Assembly (NCBI GenBank): GCA_937896705.1
Contig: CALBOC010000363.1
Span: 1-6,264, forward strand
Length of the DNA stretch: 6,264 nt
Source of the DNA: an uncultured Micrococcaceae bacterium
GTDB lineage: Bacteria; Actinomycetota; Actinomycetes; Actinomycetales; Micrococcaceae
Direction of reading: 5' to 3'
This document shows, one piece after another, positions 1-6,107 of this stretch. The notes beneath the pieces were generated by a model, which searched no databases, was not told the DNA's origin, and saw only the letters and a program-made list of their open reading frames with translations. The number at the start of each line of letters is the position of its first letter. The first letter of the stretch is position 1. Made by a program: the position numbers and the translations under genes.

Positions 1-50
1 AGCAGGCGATGAACTTGAGCAAGGACAATGAATGGTATCCAACAATCTAG
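1..50 (+). CDS. possible C-terminal end of an upstream gene (partial)
   Basis: The frame beginning at position 3 is open from the window edge and reads QAMNLSKDNEWYPTI before a TAG stop at 48-50. That stop overlaps the ribosome-binding site of the next gene, giving a 12-nt stop-to-start gap typical of an operon. A second frame (from position 2) is also open and stops at 29-31 (AGDELEQGQ), so the correct frame cannot be decided from so few codons. No family can be recognised. If real, this gene is probably co-transcribed with the downstream NAD(P)-binding protein. Confidence 0.3.
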   Translation, partial: QAMNLSKDNEWYPTI

Positions 51-62
51 GAGGACAGCGTC

Positions 63-650
63 ATGAACATTGTCGTACTCGGCGATACCGGCATGATCGG
101 CTCACGCGCCGTGCTGGAAGCTAGAAATCGCGGCCACCGCGTGACCGGTTACTCTCGCAACGGCGACAATGCGCTCGATTTTGCAGACACCGCCAAAGTT
201 GTCGACATCATTAATGACCCTGAGACCGATGTGACCATCATTGCGGTGGTGTCCGGACGCACAGGCTCCTATGAAGAAGACTTCGCAAACCATACCGCCC
301 TTATCAATGCGGCGCCCACCGGTCGCATCCTTGTCGTTGGGGGCGCCGGAGCTCTGCGAATTGACGAGCACACGTTGCTCGTCGAGAGCCCAGATTTCCC
401 GGAAATATATAAGGCAGAGTCTCGGACCTTCGCCGCGATTTATCAAGCATATGCCGAGGCCACTAACCTGAACTGGACCATGCTGGCTCCGGCGCCAGAA
501 ATTGCTCCCGGCGAGCGCACCGGCCAATACAACCTTGGCACAGACTATCCTGTCGGCTCATCGATCTCCGCCGAAGACTTCGTGGTCGCACTCATTGACG
601 AAGCAGAGAACCCACAGCACACGGGTACACGGTTTACCGTAGCTAACTGA
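63..650 (+). CDS. NAD(P)-binding Rossmann-fold protein, YwnB/COG2910-type putative NADH-flavin reductase
   Basis: This is a 195-residue cytosolic protein of the atypical short-chain dehydrogenase group often annotated as NADH-flavin reductase or NAD(P)H-binding protein; its substrate is unknown. The N-terminus MNIVVLGDTGMIGS is a beta strand followed by the glycine-rich dinucleotide loop (G7, G10, G13). Family-typical blocks follow: ILVVGGAGALRID (89-101), ESPDFPEIYKAES (108-120), the NWTMLAP strand (137-143) and PGERTGQYNLG (149-159), with ISAEDFVVALIDE (168-180) and FTVAN at the end. The length is slightly below what I recall for the family (about 200-210), with a short linker after GQYNLG. 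One oddity is Asp8 in the loop, where relatives usually have Ala (GATG). The ATG at 63 is preceded by a perfect AGGAGG at 49-54, 8 nt upstream, which fixes the start. In related genomes such genes often neighbour Rrf2-type regulators, but none is visible here. The family assignment is firm; the enzymatic activity is inference. Confidence 0.88.
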   Translation: MNIVVLGDTGMIGSRAVLEARNRGHRVTGYSRNGDNALDFADTAKVVDIINDPETDVTIIAVVSGRTGSYEEDFANHTALINAAPTGRILVVGGAGALRIDEHTLLVESPDFPEIYKAESRTFAAIYQAYAEATNLNWTMLAPAPEIAPGERTGQYNLGTDYPVGSSISAEDFVVALIDEAENPQHTGTRFTVAN

Positions 651-682
651 CGGCTAGATGGCCTAGGACCAGCGGTTCGGTC

Positions 683-694
683 ACCTGCTCAGGT
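683..694. promoter_or_regulatory. palindrome ACCTG-CT-CAGGT upstream of the DUF2071 promoter
   Basis: A 12-bp sequence made of ACCTG and its exact inverse CAGGT around a CT spacer lies in the 166-bp gap between the first two genes. It sits 22 nt upstream of the candidate -35 element of the DUF2071 gene. It could be an operator, but arms this short also occur by chance. No other copy was noticed in the window. Confidence 0.2.
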
Positions 695-716
695 CAAGCA
701 CAGATGAAGCGTTGGC

Positions 717-746
717 TTGATGTCCGCACCACCGGGATCGTATGGT
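717..746 (+). promoter_or_regulatory. candidate promoter of the DUF2071 gene
   Basis: TTGATG (717-722) and TATGGT (741-746) are separated by 18 nt and resemble a housekeeping -35/-10 pair; the -10 matches consensus at 4 of 6 positions. A start point near 753 would give a leader of about 65 nt before the ATG at 817. The in-frame ATG at 742 falls inside this -10 element, which argues against its use as a start codon. Confidence 0.35.
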
Positions 747-816
747 GTCACGCTGTATCTCGGAATACGCTAAAGACACCACCGAAATAACCCAGGACGA
801 AGGGAAGGTGGTGACC

Positions 817-1545
817 ATGAGCGGACGCATTCCCGATCAATCAGTGCGACTTCCAGTGAATTTTCAAAACTGGGAGTACCTGACCTTTTTGCACTGGTCG
901 TATGAGCCCTCAGTCGTCCAGGCCTTGGTGCCCGAAAGGCTAAGGGTTCAGGAGTGGGATGGCCAAACGTGGATCGGTCTTACGCCATTTCAAATGGCTC
1001 GGGTCCGGGCGCCGCTCCGCGTGCCGATCCCAGGCTGGGGAGCGTTCCCCGAGCTGAATGTGCGGGCCTATGTGCGCACCGAAGATGGGCGCGACGGGAT
1101 CTGGTTTCTGGGCATGGTCGTGCCCCGCCTGTCATTCGTTGCCGCCGCCAGAAGTCTGGGGCTCCCCTATCAACGGTCCGCTTCCACGGTGACGGTGGAC
1201 GAGGATTCCTGGGAGTACCGTTTTGGTACCCCGCATCCGTTCCGGTTGCTGGCCGAGGATAACTGGTTCCACGCAGCCGTGACCGTGGAGGAACCACTGA
1301 AAGAATCCCAACGGACCCAGTTGGTGGACAGTGTCACCGGCCGGTGGACGGCGTTTCATCGACGCGCCGGTCAGTTGTGGGGAACACCGGTGGCCCACGA
1401 ACCGTGGCCGCTGCGTACCGCTACGGCCACCGGCGATCTCACCGCACCGCTGCGCTGGGTTGGTCTCCCAGAACCAGCCGACGGACCGCTGGTGCATGCG
1501 GCATCAGTAGTGCACACGCGGCTCGGCCCGCCTCGTCGGGTGTAA
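817..1545 (+). CDS. DUF2071 family protein (YqjF-like)
   Basis: This is a 242-residue protein of the DUF2071/COG3361 family, a soluble family of unknown biochemical function that is common in Actinobacteria and Bacilli. The characteristic N-terminal block NWEYLTFLHWSYEPSVVQALVP (an 'aryl/Trp, HW.y.P..v..l.P' pattern) is followed by WIGLTPFQMARVRAP, the FPELNVRAYVR strand, GIWFLGM and the RSLGLPYQ helix. The C-terminus VVHTRLGPPRRV is also family-like, so the gene appears full length. The frame is open further upstream with an ATG at 742, but I chose 817. GAAGGTGGTGA directly upstream pairs well with the 16S anti-SD, with about 5 nt to the ATG, and the family homology begins only around residue 9 of the short form. 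A GTG at 811 is a lesser alternative. The gene converges with the membrane-protein gene on the other strand, with 5 bp between stop codons. Family is confident; role unknown. Confidence 0.88.
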   Translation: MSGRIPDQSVRLPVNFQNWEYLTFLHWSYEPSVVQALVPERLRVQEWDGQTWIGLTPFQMARVRAPLRVPIPGWGAFPELNVRAYVRTEDGRDGIWFLGMVVPRLSFVAAARSLGLPYQRSASTVTVDEDSWEYRFGTPHPFRLLAEDNWFHAAVTVEEPLKESQRTQLVDSVTGRWTAFHRRAGQLWGTPVAHEPWPLRTATATGDLTAPLRWVGLPEPADGPLVHAASVVHTRLGPPRRV

Positions 1546-1550
1546 CCCGA
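1536..1550. terminator. small hairpin between convergent stop codons, possible bidirectional terminator
   Basis: TCGGGT-GTA-ACCCGA forms a perfect 6-bp stem with a 3-nt loop. It spans the TAA stop (1543-1545) of the DUF2071 gene and abuts the TGA stop (1551-1553) of the convergent membrane-protein gene. There is no adjacent T-run on either strand, so it is not a canonical intrinsic terminator. Its position is the only place in this junction where a short shared terminator could sit. Confidence 0.3.
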
Positions 1551-2120
1551 TCAACCCGCGGTGGTTTTACGGCGACGTATCCCCAGGCCAACAGCTATGC
1601 CAGTGGAAATCAACAGTGCAAGCCACCAACCGTGCAGCATTAAGTAGAGACAAACTATCGCAACAACGGCCTGGCCATACTCGCTGCCGGCACCGAGCAG
1701 GTATGGAATGCTGTGGCTCCCCACCGCAAGCACGGGAACACCCACCACACTCCAGATGATGAGCCAGATGCGCGCGGGGTCCAGCGGCAACCCTTTGCGA
1801 CGTCGCCGCCAGCTATAGCCGGCCAGTACCAGTGCGCTGATCAGCGTCAGGCCACCGGGTATGAGCGCCATCCCGATCGCGAGGAGGTCGTCCTGGATGA
1901 GCGTCATACGATGCACGACCGCACTCAAGACGAGACTGCCACTGGCGATGAGCGCGCCCATGGCCACGCTCATCCCATGGCTCTTCGATGGAGCTAACCG
2001 GCGCTGTGATTCATCTTGTAGTCGTTGGCTTGTGCGCTGGAGTCGTTGCAGCTTTCGTCGCGGGCGAGCTAAGCCACCGGGATGGGGGATGTGTTGTGGT
2101 TGCTGCGGTAAATAGGACAC
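1551..2120 (-). CDS. small integral membrane protein, four predicted helices, unrecognised family
   Basis: No family is recognised. With the GTG start at 2120 the protein is 189 residues long. A charged, Gln/Arg-rich N-terminal segment (about 18-41, with repeated QR-L units such as LQRLQRTSQRLQ) is probably an amphipathic or coiled-coil helix on the cytoplasmic side. It precedes hydrophobic segments at about 50-71, 78-101, 118-136 and 150-181. The basic clusters RRRRKG after helix 2 and RRRK at the C-terminus fit a cytoplasmic N- and C-terminus under the positive-inside rule. The frame is open back to an ATG at 2192, but that would overlap the aminopeptidase gene by about 70 nt. GTG at 2118-2120 starts 2 nt after the aminopeptidase stop and suggests translational coupling; no clear ribosome-binding site precedes it. 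A later ATG at 1971-1973 would remove the basic N-terminus. The gene is very probably real and co-transcribed with the aminopeptidase; its role is unknown. Confidence 0.7.
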   Translation of the reverse strand: MSYLPQQPQHIPHPGGLARPRRKLQRLQRTSQRLQDESQRRLAPSKSHGMSVAMGALIASGSLVLSAVVHRMTLIQDDLLAIGMALIPGGLTLISALVLAGYSWRRRRKGLPLDPARIWLIIWSVVGVPVLAVGSHSIPYLLGAGSEYGQAVVAIVCLYLMLHGWWLALLISTGIAVGLGIRRRKTTAG

Positions 2121-2122
2121 GG

Positions 2123-3379
2123 TCAGCGTGGCTGGTCTTGATAGAACGCGGTCGCCAGTTTCGCCAGGTGCTCGGGGTCTTGTGCTCCGCACATTTCGCG
2201 GACCGAGTGCATCGACAACAACCCAATTCCGGCGTCGATGGTTTCCATCCCCAACCGGGTCGCTGATATTGGCCCGATGGTCGATCCGGAGGGTTGCGTG
2301 TTCTTCGAGACGAATACCTGATGAGGGACGCCGGCCTGTTCGGCCCAGCCAGCAAACTTCGCGGCCCCGTCACCATCCGACAGGTATCGCTGGGTCGCGT
2401 TGACCTTCAAGATTGGGCCCGCATTGGGCAGCGGGTGGTGCTGCGGATCGTGGCGCTCGGGATAGTTCGGGTGCACCAGGTGCCCGCCGTCGGCCGAGAG
2501 CATGATCGAGTGTGCGATCATCGTCCGGTGTTGCGTCGCGGGGACGTTGAGGGAGTCCAGGATGCGCCCCAGCATCTCTTCCAGTAGAGGACCGCCGGCA
2601 CCCGTGCGGGTTTCGGAGCCGACTTCTTCGTGATCGAAGGCGGCCAGCACCGTAATGTGCTGCGAGTCAGCTTCCAGCAGCGCCCGCAGTCCGGCATGCA
2701 CGGATACTAAGTTATCTAGCCGGGGTGCGGCAAAGAATTCGTTGTCAACCCCGATGGTTGCGGGTTCTTGCGTGTCGGTGAGCACCAGATCGAAGCCTTG
2801 CACCGCATCTGGATCGACCTCGGCGTGCTGAGCGATCTCCGTGATGATCTTCGTGTCATCGCCGACCCCGACAATGGGGACCAGGTGTTGCTGCCGGTCG
2901 AGCTTCAGGCCGTCGTTAACGCTGCGGTCCAGGTGGATTGCTAGCTGCGGGATACGCGCCATGGCCGGGGTGTGAACCAGGTGCTGCCCGTCGGCCGTGA
3001 TCAATCGGCCGGCGAATCCCAGATCGCGGTCCAACCAGGAGTTGACCAGGACTCCCCCGTAGACTTCGACGCCGACCCGGGCGTAGCCGACCGAGGTGTT
3101 ATCGGGCAGCGGTTTAACCCGGAAGGTGGGCGAGTCGGTGTGCGCTCCGACGATGCGGAACGTGGGGTACTCGGGGACCTGTTCCGGGATCTTCCACGCG
3201 ATGACCGCACCGTCACGGACCAGTACATAGCCGCCGGGGGCGCTGGGCCAGGGGCCGGGGGCGTCGTCGAGGACGGTGAAACCGGCTTCGGCTGCGCGCT
3301 GGGCAACCTGAGCGGTCACATGGTAGGGCGAGGGGGCGGTGTGGATGAATGCGGCGAGGTCATCAAGGTATTGCGTCAT
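2123..3379 (-). CDS. apeB: M18 family aspartyl aminopeptidase
   Basis: This is a 418-residue cytosolic zinc metallopeptidase of family M18, expected to release N-terminal acidic residues (Asp/Glu) from peptides and to form a large homo-oligomeric tetrahedral particle. All hallmark positions are visible: H80 and D82 in GAHTDSPTFRVKP, the bridging D222 in RLDN, the general-base and ligand pair E251-E252 in FDHEEVGS, D297 in SADGGHLVHPNY, and H391 in LSMHSVREM. The GSTIGPI loop (365-371) and the DAGIGLLSMHS block complete the family pattern. Length is normal for bacterial M18 enzymes. The start at 3379 gives the expected N-terminus (DDLAAFIHTAPSPYHVT). Upstream there is only a weak GAAG-type ribosome-binding site. 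That fits former translational coupling to the gene upstream, which is now separated by a repeat-bounded insert. Downstream, the membrane-protein gene begins 2 nt after the stop. The symbol is the usual bacterial one for this family; pepC is also used. Confidence 0.95.
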   Translation of the reverse strand: MTQYLDDLAAFIHTAPSPYHVTAQVAQRAAEAGFTVLDDAPGPWPSAPGGYVLVRDGAVIAWKIPEQVPEYPTFRIVGAHTDSPTFRVKPLPDNTSVGYARVGVEVYGGVLVNSWLDRDLGFAGRLITADGQHLVHTPAMARIPQLAIHLDRSVNDGLKLDRQQHLVPIVGVGDDTKIITEIAQHAEVDPDAVQGFDLVLTDTQEPATIGVDNEFFAAPRLDNLVSVHAGLRALLEADSQHITVLAAFDHEEVGSETRTGAGGPLLEEMLGRILDSLNVPATQHRTMIAHSIMLSADGGHLVHPNYPERHDPQHHPLPNAGPILKVNATQRYLSDGDGAAKFAGWAEQAGVPHQVFVSKNTQPSGSTIGPISATRLGMETIDAGIGLLSMHSVREMCGAQDPEHLAKLATAFYQDQPR

Positions 3380-3429
3380 GCTTCGAGTCTATGTCGGGCG
3401 ATTGCTCAGCGGCAGCTGTGTCACGCCGA

Positions 3430-3446
3430 CGCAACACGAACCGATC
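3430..3446 (+). repeat. left copy of 17-bp direct repeat bounding the HEPN-like gene
   Basis: The 17-bp sequence CGCAACACGAACCGATC is found exactly here and at 4680-4696. Read on the minus strand it encodes DRFVLR. This copy lies 50 nt upstream of the aminopeptidase start and 11 nt beyond the stop codon of the HEPN-like gene. Flanking bases are partly conserved for about 5-6 bp on each side, so the similarity extends imperfectly to about 28 bp. Confidence 0.85.
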
Positions 3447-3457
3447 CGCGGCTACTC

Positions 3458-4576
3458 TCAAGCGAGGGGAAATTCTGAGATCGTCCAATTAGGGGTAACC
3501 CGGTCTGCTTCATATTCAAGCCACTTACTTTGTTTCCAAGGAGGCTCTGTCGGTGGCTCACTACTATCCCAACGCCACTGTTTCCACCTGACAGGGAAAC
3601 CAGTACCTACCCTACGTCCTCCCGCCCCCAGGTAGTGGCCTGCAGGAGCGCAGTATGACCACCAGTATGACGAAGAGTCGGCTCCACCCCATGTGAACGC
3701 CCCGCGATTCAGCCGTTTTCGTTCCAAGAGTTCATATGCTTTTTGTGGCCAGGCAGCTGGATTGACGTCGGCAACAACCATCTGCGAACGGATATAGTCA
3801 TCGAGATCCAAGGCGAAGAAATACAAGTGGTCGAGATGCCTGTCGTCTCGCAATCTTCCGTTTGAGTCGGTTCCCGTCAGGATCTTCGCTTCGGCTTCGC
3901 GTTTTCTACGAAACTTAAGCGCTGCCCTACTAGCCCGCTCTTCCAAGTATTCAACCAAAGCTCCTAAGAGCACTAATGCTTTGGTAGACGTGACTTCCGT
4001 TCCAAACGATAGGTCCCGCCCATGGGCTGCACCATGTCTCGATAGTTTCCCATGGAAACCAGTCGTGTTGACCGTTTCTCTAAAGGCCTTCCTTACGGTG
4101 GGAAGATTGGTCGCTATGCCAGCCAAAGTCGAATCATCAAGATACTCGTCGTTCGTCGAGTGCGAAAAGAATGTAGCGCCGGTTATATCTCGCGTGAGGC
4201 CATCAATTTGTGCATAGGTTAGAAGTACGGCGGCTGCATACTTTCCCTCATTGTGACAGCGAATGGCTTCATCAATAAGGTTTCCTCGCTGAAACTGCAT
4301 CCGCTGAAACTCATAATCTATATCTTTCCCGTATCTTCTTAGAGGCGCAGCTATGTTCCTGAAGAAAACGTTACTTTTTGTCGCCCACTGCGCAGTGATA
4401 AGTGCATCAATTTCAGCTGGGGGCGCGCCCCGTTGAGCCTTGCTCGCGATTGTCTCGGTACCCGCTTGGTCCCATCGTCCGAAAGAAGCCCAACCTAAGG
4501 GTGCCAAAGTTCTAACTATTGGACCGAGTAAAAGTTCACGGGTAAGCGCAAAGCGCTTCGCCTCAGACTGTGGCAT
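3458..4576 (-). CDS. unrecognised protein with HEPN-like R-x4-H motif and Trp-rich C-terminus; possible defence RNase
   Basis: This 372-residue soluble protein is not assigned to a named family. Its middle part resembles HEPN-like proteins. A helix pattern QRGNLIDEAIRCHNEGKYAA (96-115) leads into VLLTYAQIDGLTRD (117-130). After a variable stretch, LSRHGAAHGRDLSFG contains R180-HGAA-H185, matching the HEPN R-x4-6-H ribonuclease signature, and then S197-TKALVLLGALVEYL (to 211). A basic helix (219-232, KFRRKREAEAK) follows. The tail from 296 to 364 is unusually rich in tryptophan (nine: W296, 305, 306, 331, 334, 336, 347, 352, 364) and may bind a partner or nucleic acid. There are no membrane segments or signal peptide. 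ATG 4576 is preceded by an AGGGA-type site; the 84-bp A+T-rich leader may hold a promoter, but none stands out. HEPN RNases are common in abortive-infection and toxin systems; that role here is inference from motif, base composition and flanking repeats. Confidence 0.8.
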   Translation of the reverse strand: MPQSEAKRFALTRELLLGPIVRTLAPLGWASFGRWDQAGTETIASKAQRGAPPAEIDALITAQWATKSNVFFRNIAAPLRRYGKDIDYEFQRMQFQRGNLIDEAIRCHNEGKYAAAVLLTYAQIDGLTRDITGATFFSHSTNDEYLDDSTLAGIATNLPTVRKAFRETVNTTGFHGKLSRHGAAHGRDLSFGTEVTSTKALVLLGALVEYLEERASRAALKFRRKREAEAKILTGTDSNGRLRDDRHLDHLYFFALDLDDYIRSQMVVADVNPAAWPQKAYELLERKRLNRGAFTWGGADSSSYWWSYCAPAGHYLGAGGRRVGTGFPVRWKQWRWDSSEPPTEPPWKQSKWLEYEADRVTPNWTISEFPLA

Positions 4577-4660
4577 GATCCCTACTCTCTTATTGACAAT
4601 ATCTTCATTAAAGGCTCAAATATGGAGTCGGAGCAATTGCCAACTGCAAGCTTGAACTAA

Positions 4661-6100
4661 TTACGACCTACCGGGCGGGCGCAACACGAACCGATCGGGG
4701 GCGCCATCAAATTCTGCTCCACCCGGATCGTCGACGGGCACCTGTGGGTGCGCGGCGTTGGCCAGGCTGTTGCGGACCGGGTCGCCGCCGGGGTCATACA
4801 TATCGAGGACGACTCGCATCATCAGATAGATCAGCATGACCACGTGCCCGGCCACCGCTGCCAGGTAGAGGGTCTCATCGAGTTGGTGCTGGGATTCGTA
4901 TTCGGAGCCCAGGCTGGCCAGATATCCCCAGATCGCCCAGAAGTGCAGCAACTCGATGACCGAGAAAATCAAAAAGTCCCGCCAGTTGGGCAGAGCAAGG
5001 ACCAGCAGCGGGATCAGCCACAGTACAAACTGCGGTGAGTAGACCTTGTTGACCAGTAGAAACGCGGCCACGATCAGAAACATCAGCTGCGCTAACCGGG
5101 GACGGTGCTTGGTTGTCAGCCCAATGACCGCGATGACGATGCACAGGATAAGAAACGACCAGAAGGCATAACCGGATAGTTGCGCACCGGTGATCGTGTT
5201 GTCAGTGGCAACACCATAGGCGTGCCAGATGGAGGACCAGCCCGGTGGGCGCTCTGCGGAAAACTCGTAGAAAACCGCCCAGGCCTCAGGGTTGAACACC
5301 ATCATCGGCAGGTTTACCAGGAACCAAGTCACTGCCGCCGCCCCGGTGGTGACGACCAACGGGTAGTAGCGGGCGGTGCGGATCGCGAGCACGGCGATCG
5401 CACCCAGCAGGAACAGCGGGAAGAGCTTGACTGCCACTCCCAGACCGATGAGGATCCCAGACATAACGTATCGGTGCTTGGCAAACGCCCACATCGCTCC
5501 GACCATCAGGGCGACCGCCCACATGTCCCAGTTGATAAACCCCGCGAAGATGATCCCCGGGGCCACGGCCACCATGATCGCGTCCCAGTATCGTATACCG
5601 GCGAGTTTTGCCACGAGGAGGACGGTGATAATCCACAGGGCGATCACGGCCAGAAAGTTCAGGTCGTAGAACACCAGGTTGGGGCCGGCATTAACACCCA
5701 GGGCCTCGGCAATGCCGGTCAGTCCGTGGGCCAGCCAGGCCAGCACCGAGGCCACCACCGAGATCAGCACCGGGTACTCGAATGCGCCATCGGCTCGGAA
5801 CGGCGCCCACGGGTCTTCCGAGAAGCCTCGCGAACTCCACAACCCGGTCCAGTCCGAATAACACCCACCGAGATAGACGTCGGGAATCCCCCAGCCGCCG
5901 ACCCTGCACGGGGTTTTCAGTAAGACCGCTACCAGCGCTGCCGCAATGGTCAGCAGGACCAGCAGATGCCCTGGACTCCAGAAGGCTCGAATCCGGCCGG
6001 CAAGCGTATATTTGCCGCGCGGAGCGATGCGGCTGTGTTCAGATTTGGCGAGCTGTTTTCGCGGATCTTCTGCCGTGAGATCATCTTGTGTACTCGCCAT
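4661..6100 (-). CDS. GT87/DUF2029 family membrane glycosyltransferase-like protein (Rv0051-like)
   Basis: This is a 479-residue polytopic membrane protein of the GT-C superfamily, DUF2029/GT87 type, which includes polyprenyl-phosphomannose-dependent mannosyltransferases of actinobacterial envelope glycolipids. The first helix is at about 44-61. It is followed by the extracytoplasmic loop with the conserved acidic motif YSDW (D83, candidate catalytic Asp) and EYPVL (108-112). Multiple helices follow, with the family-like motifs GFINWDMWAVALM (187-199), AVKLFPLFLLG (223-233) and NKVYSPQFVLWLIPL (351-365). A hydrophilic cytoplasmic tail starts near 434. The last residues after DRFVLR (469-474) are just PPGRS, apparently supplied by the inserted cassette. 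ATG 6100 lacks a ribosome-binding site but has TAGACT 7 nt upstream, fitting a leaderless mRNA. The gene is divergent from ino1; in mycobacteria a similar gene lies close to ino1 and ponA1, supporting an envelope role. The exact sugar and acceptor are unknown. Confidence 0.88.
   Translation of the reverse strand: MASTQDDLTAEDPRKQLAKSEHSRIAPRGKYTLAGRIRAFWSPGHLLVLLTIAAALVAVLLKTPCRVGGWGIPDVYLGGCYSDWTGLWSSRGFSEDPWAPFRADGAFEYPVLISVVASVLAWLAHGLTGIAEALGVNAGPNLVFYDLNFLAVIALWIITVLLVAKLAGIRYWDAIMVAVAPGIIFAGFINWDMWAVALMVGAMWAFAKHRYVMSGILIGLGVAVKLFPLFLLGAIAVLAIRTARYYPLVVTTGAAAVTWFLVNLPMMVFNPEAWAVFYEFSAERPPGWSSIWHAYGVATDNTITGAQLSGYAFWSFLILCIVIAVIGLTTKHRPRLAQLMFLIVAAFLLVNKVYSPQFVLWLIPLLVLALPNWRDFLIFSVIELLHFWAIWGYLASLGSEYESQHQLDETLYLAAVAGHVVMLIYLMMRVVLDMYDPGGDPVRNSLANAAHPQVPVDDPGGAEFDGAPDRFVLRPPGRS
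4680..4696 (+). repeat. right copy of 17-bp direct repeat, inside the GT87 3' end
   Basis: This is an exact second copy of CGCAACACGAACCGATC. It encodes DRFVLR (residues 469-474) of the GT87 protein, only 17 nt before that gene's stop codon. Together with the copy at 3430-3446 it brackets the HEPN-like gene. Confidence 0.85.
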
Positions 6101-6107
6101 GAGCAGA

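Larger units (their letters stand above)
3430..4696. mobile_element. putative inserted cassette bounded by 17-bp direct repeats, carrying one gene
   Basis: The two repeat copies are 1250 bp apart and enclose a single gene plus short flanks. The interior is visibly A+T richer than the neighbours (53/120 G+C at 4201-4320, against 46/60 at 3241-3300 and 43/60 at 5341-5400). The right copy is part of the GT87 coding sequence, and the left copy carries the same DRFVLR reading frame, which runs on into the aminopeptidase start. The insertion therefore seems to have occurred at the 3' end of GT87 and provided a new six-residue tail (PPGRS after the repeat Arg). No integrase, transposase or terminal inverted repeat is visible. 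Possible origins are site-specific integration by an enzyme acting in trans, or recombination with a foreign DNA fragment sharing this short sequence. The boundaries are strong; the mechanism is unknown. Confidence 0.6.

Noticed and set aside
2121..2192. Upstream ATG (2192) as start of the small membrane protein
   Set aside because: It would overlap the aminopeptidase coding region by about 70 nt with an Arg/Pro-rich, low-information extension. The GTG at 2120 gives a standard coupled junction.
2972..3478. 168-codon plus-strand frame opposite the aminopeptidase
   Set aside because: It has shadow composition (Gly/Asp/Arg rich), no ribosome-binding site or motif, and lies fully opposite a gene with clear M18 catalytic residues.
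3648..3671. Short tandem-like repeat CAGTATGAC...CAGTATGAC
   Set aside because: Only two short copies are present, and they fall where the coding strand encodes the Ser/Tyr/Trp-rich stretch (SSYWWSY); no array or structure extends from it.
4593..4622. Plus-strand TTGACA (4593-4598) as a promoter in the leader of the HEPN-like gene
   Set aside because: The -35 hexamer is perfect, but candidate -10 elements at 16-18 nt are poor and it would only drive antisense transcription into GT87. Chance occurrence in A+T-rich DNA is likely.
3430..4696. A classical insertion sequence or transposon
   Set aside because: There is no transposase, no terminal inverted repeat just inside the direct repeats, and 17 bp is long for a typical transposition target duplication.
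5180..5923. Long open frame on the plus strand opposite the GT87 gene
   Set aside because: Its product is a low-complexity His/Arg/Gly/Gln-rich sequence with no recognisable motif, typical of an antisense shadow of a G+C-rich, membrane-coding gene.
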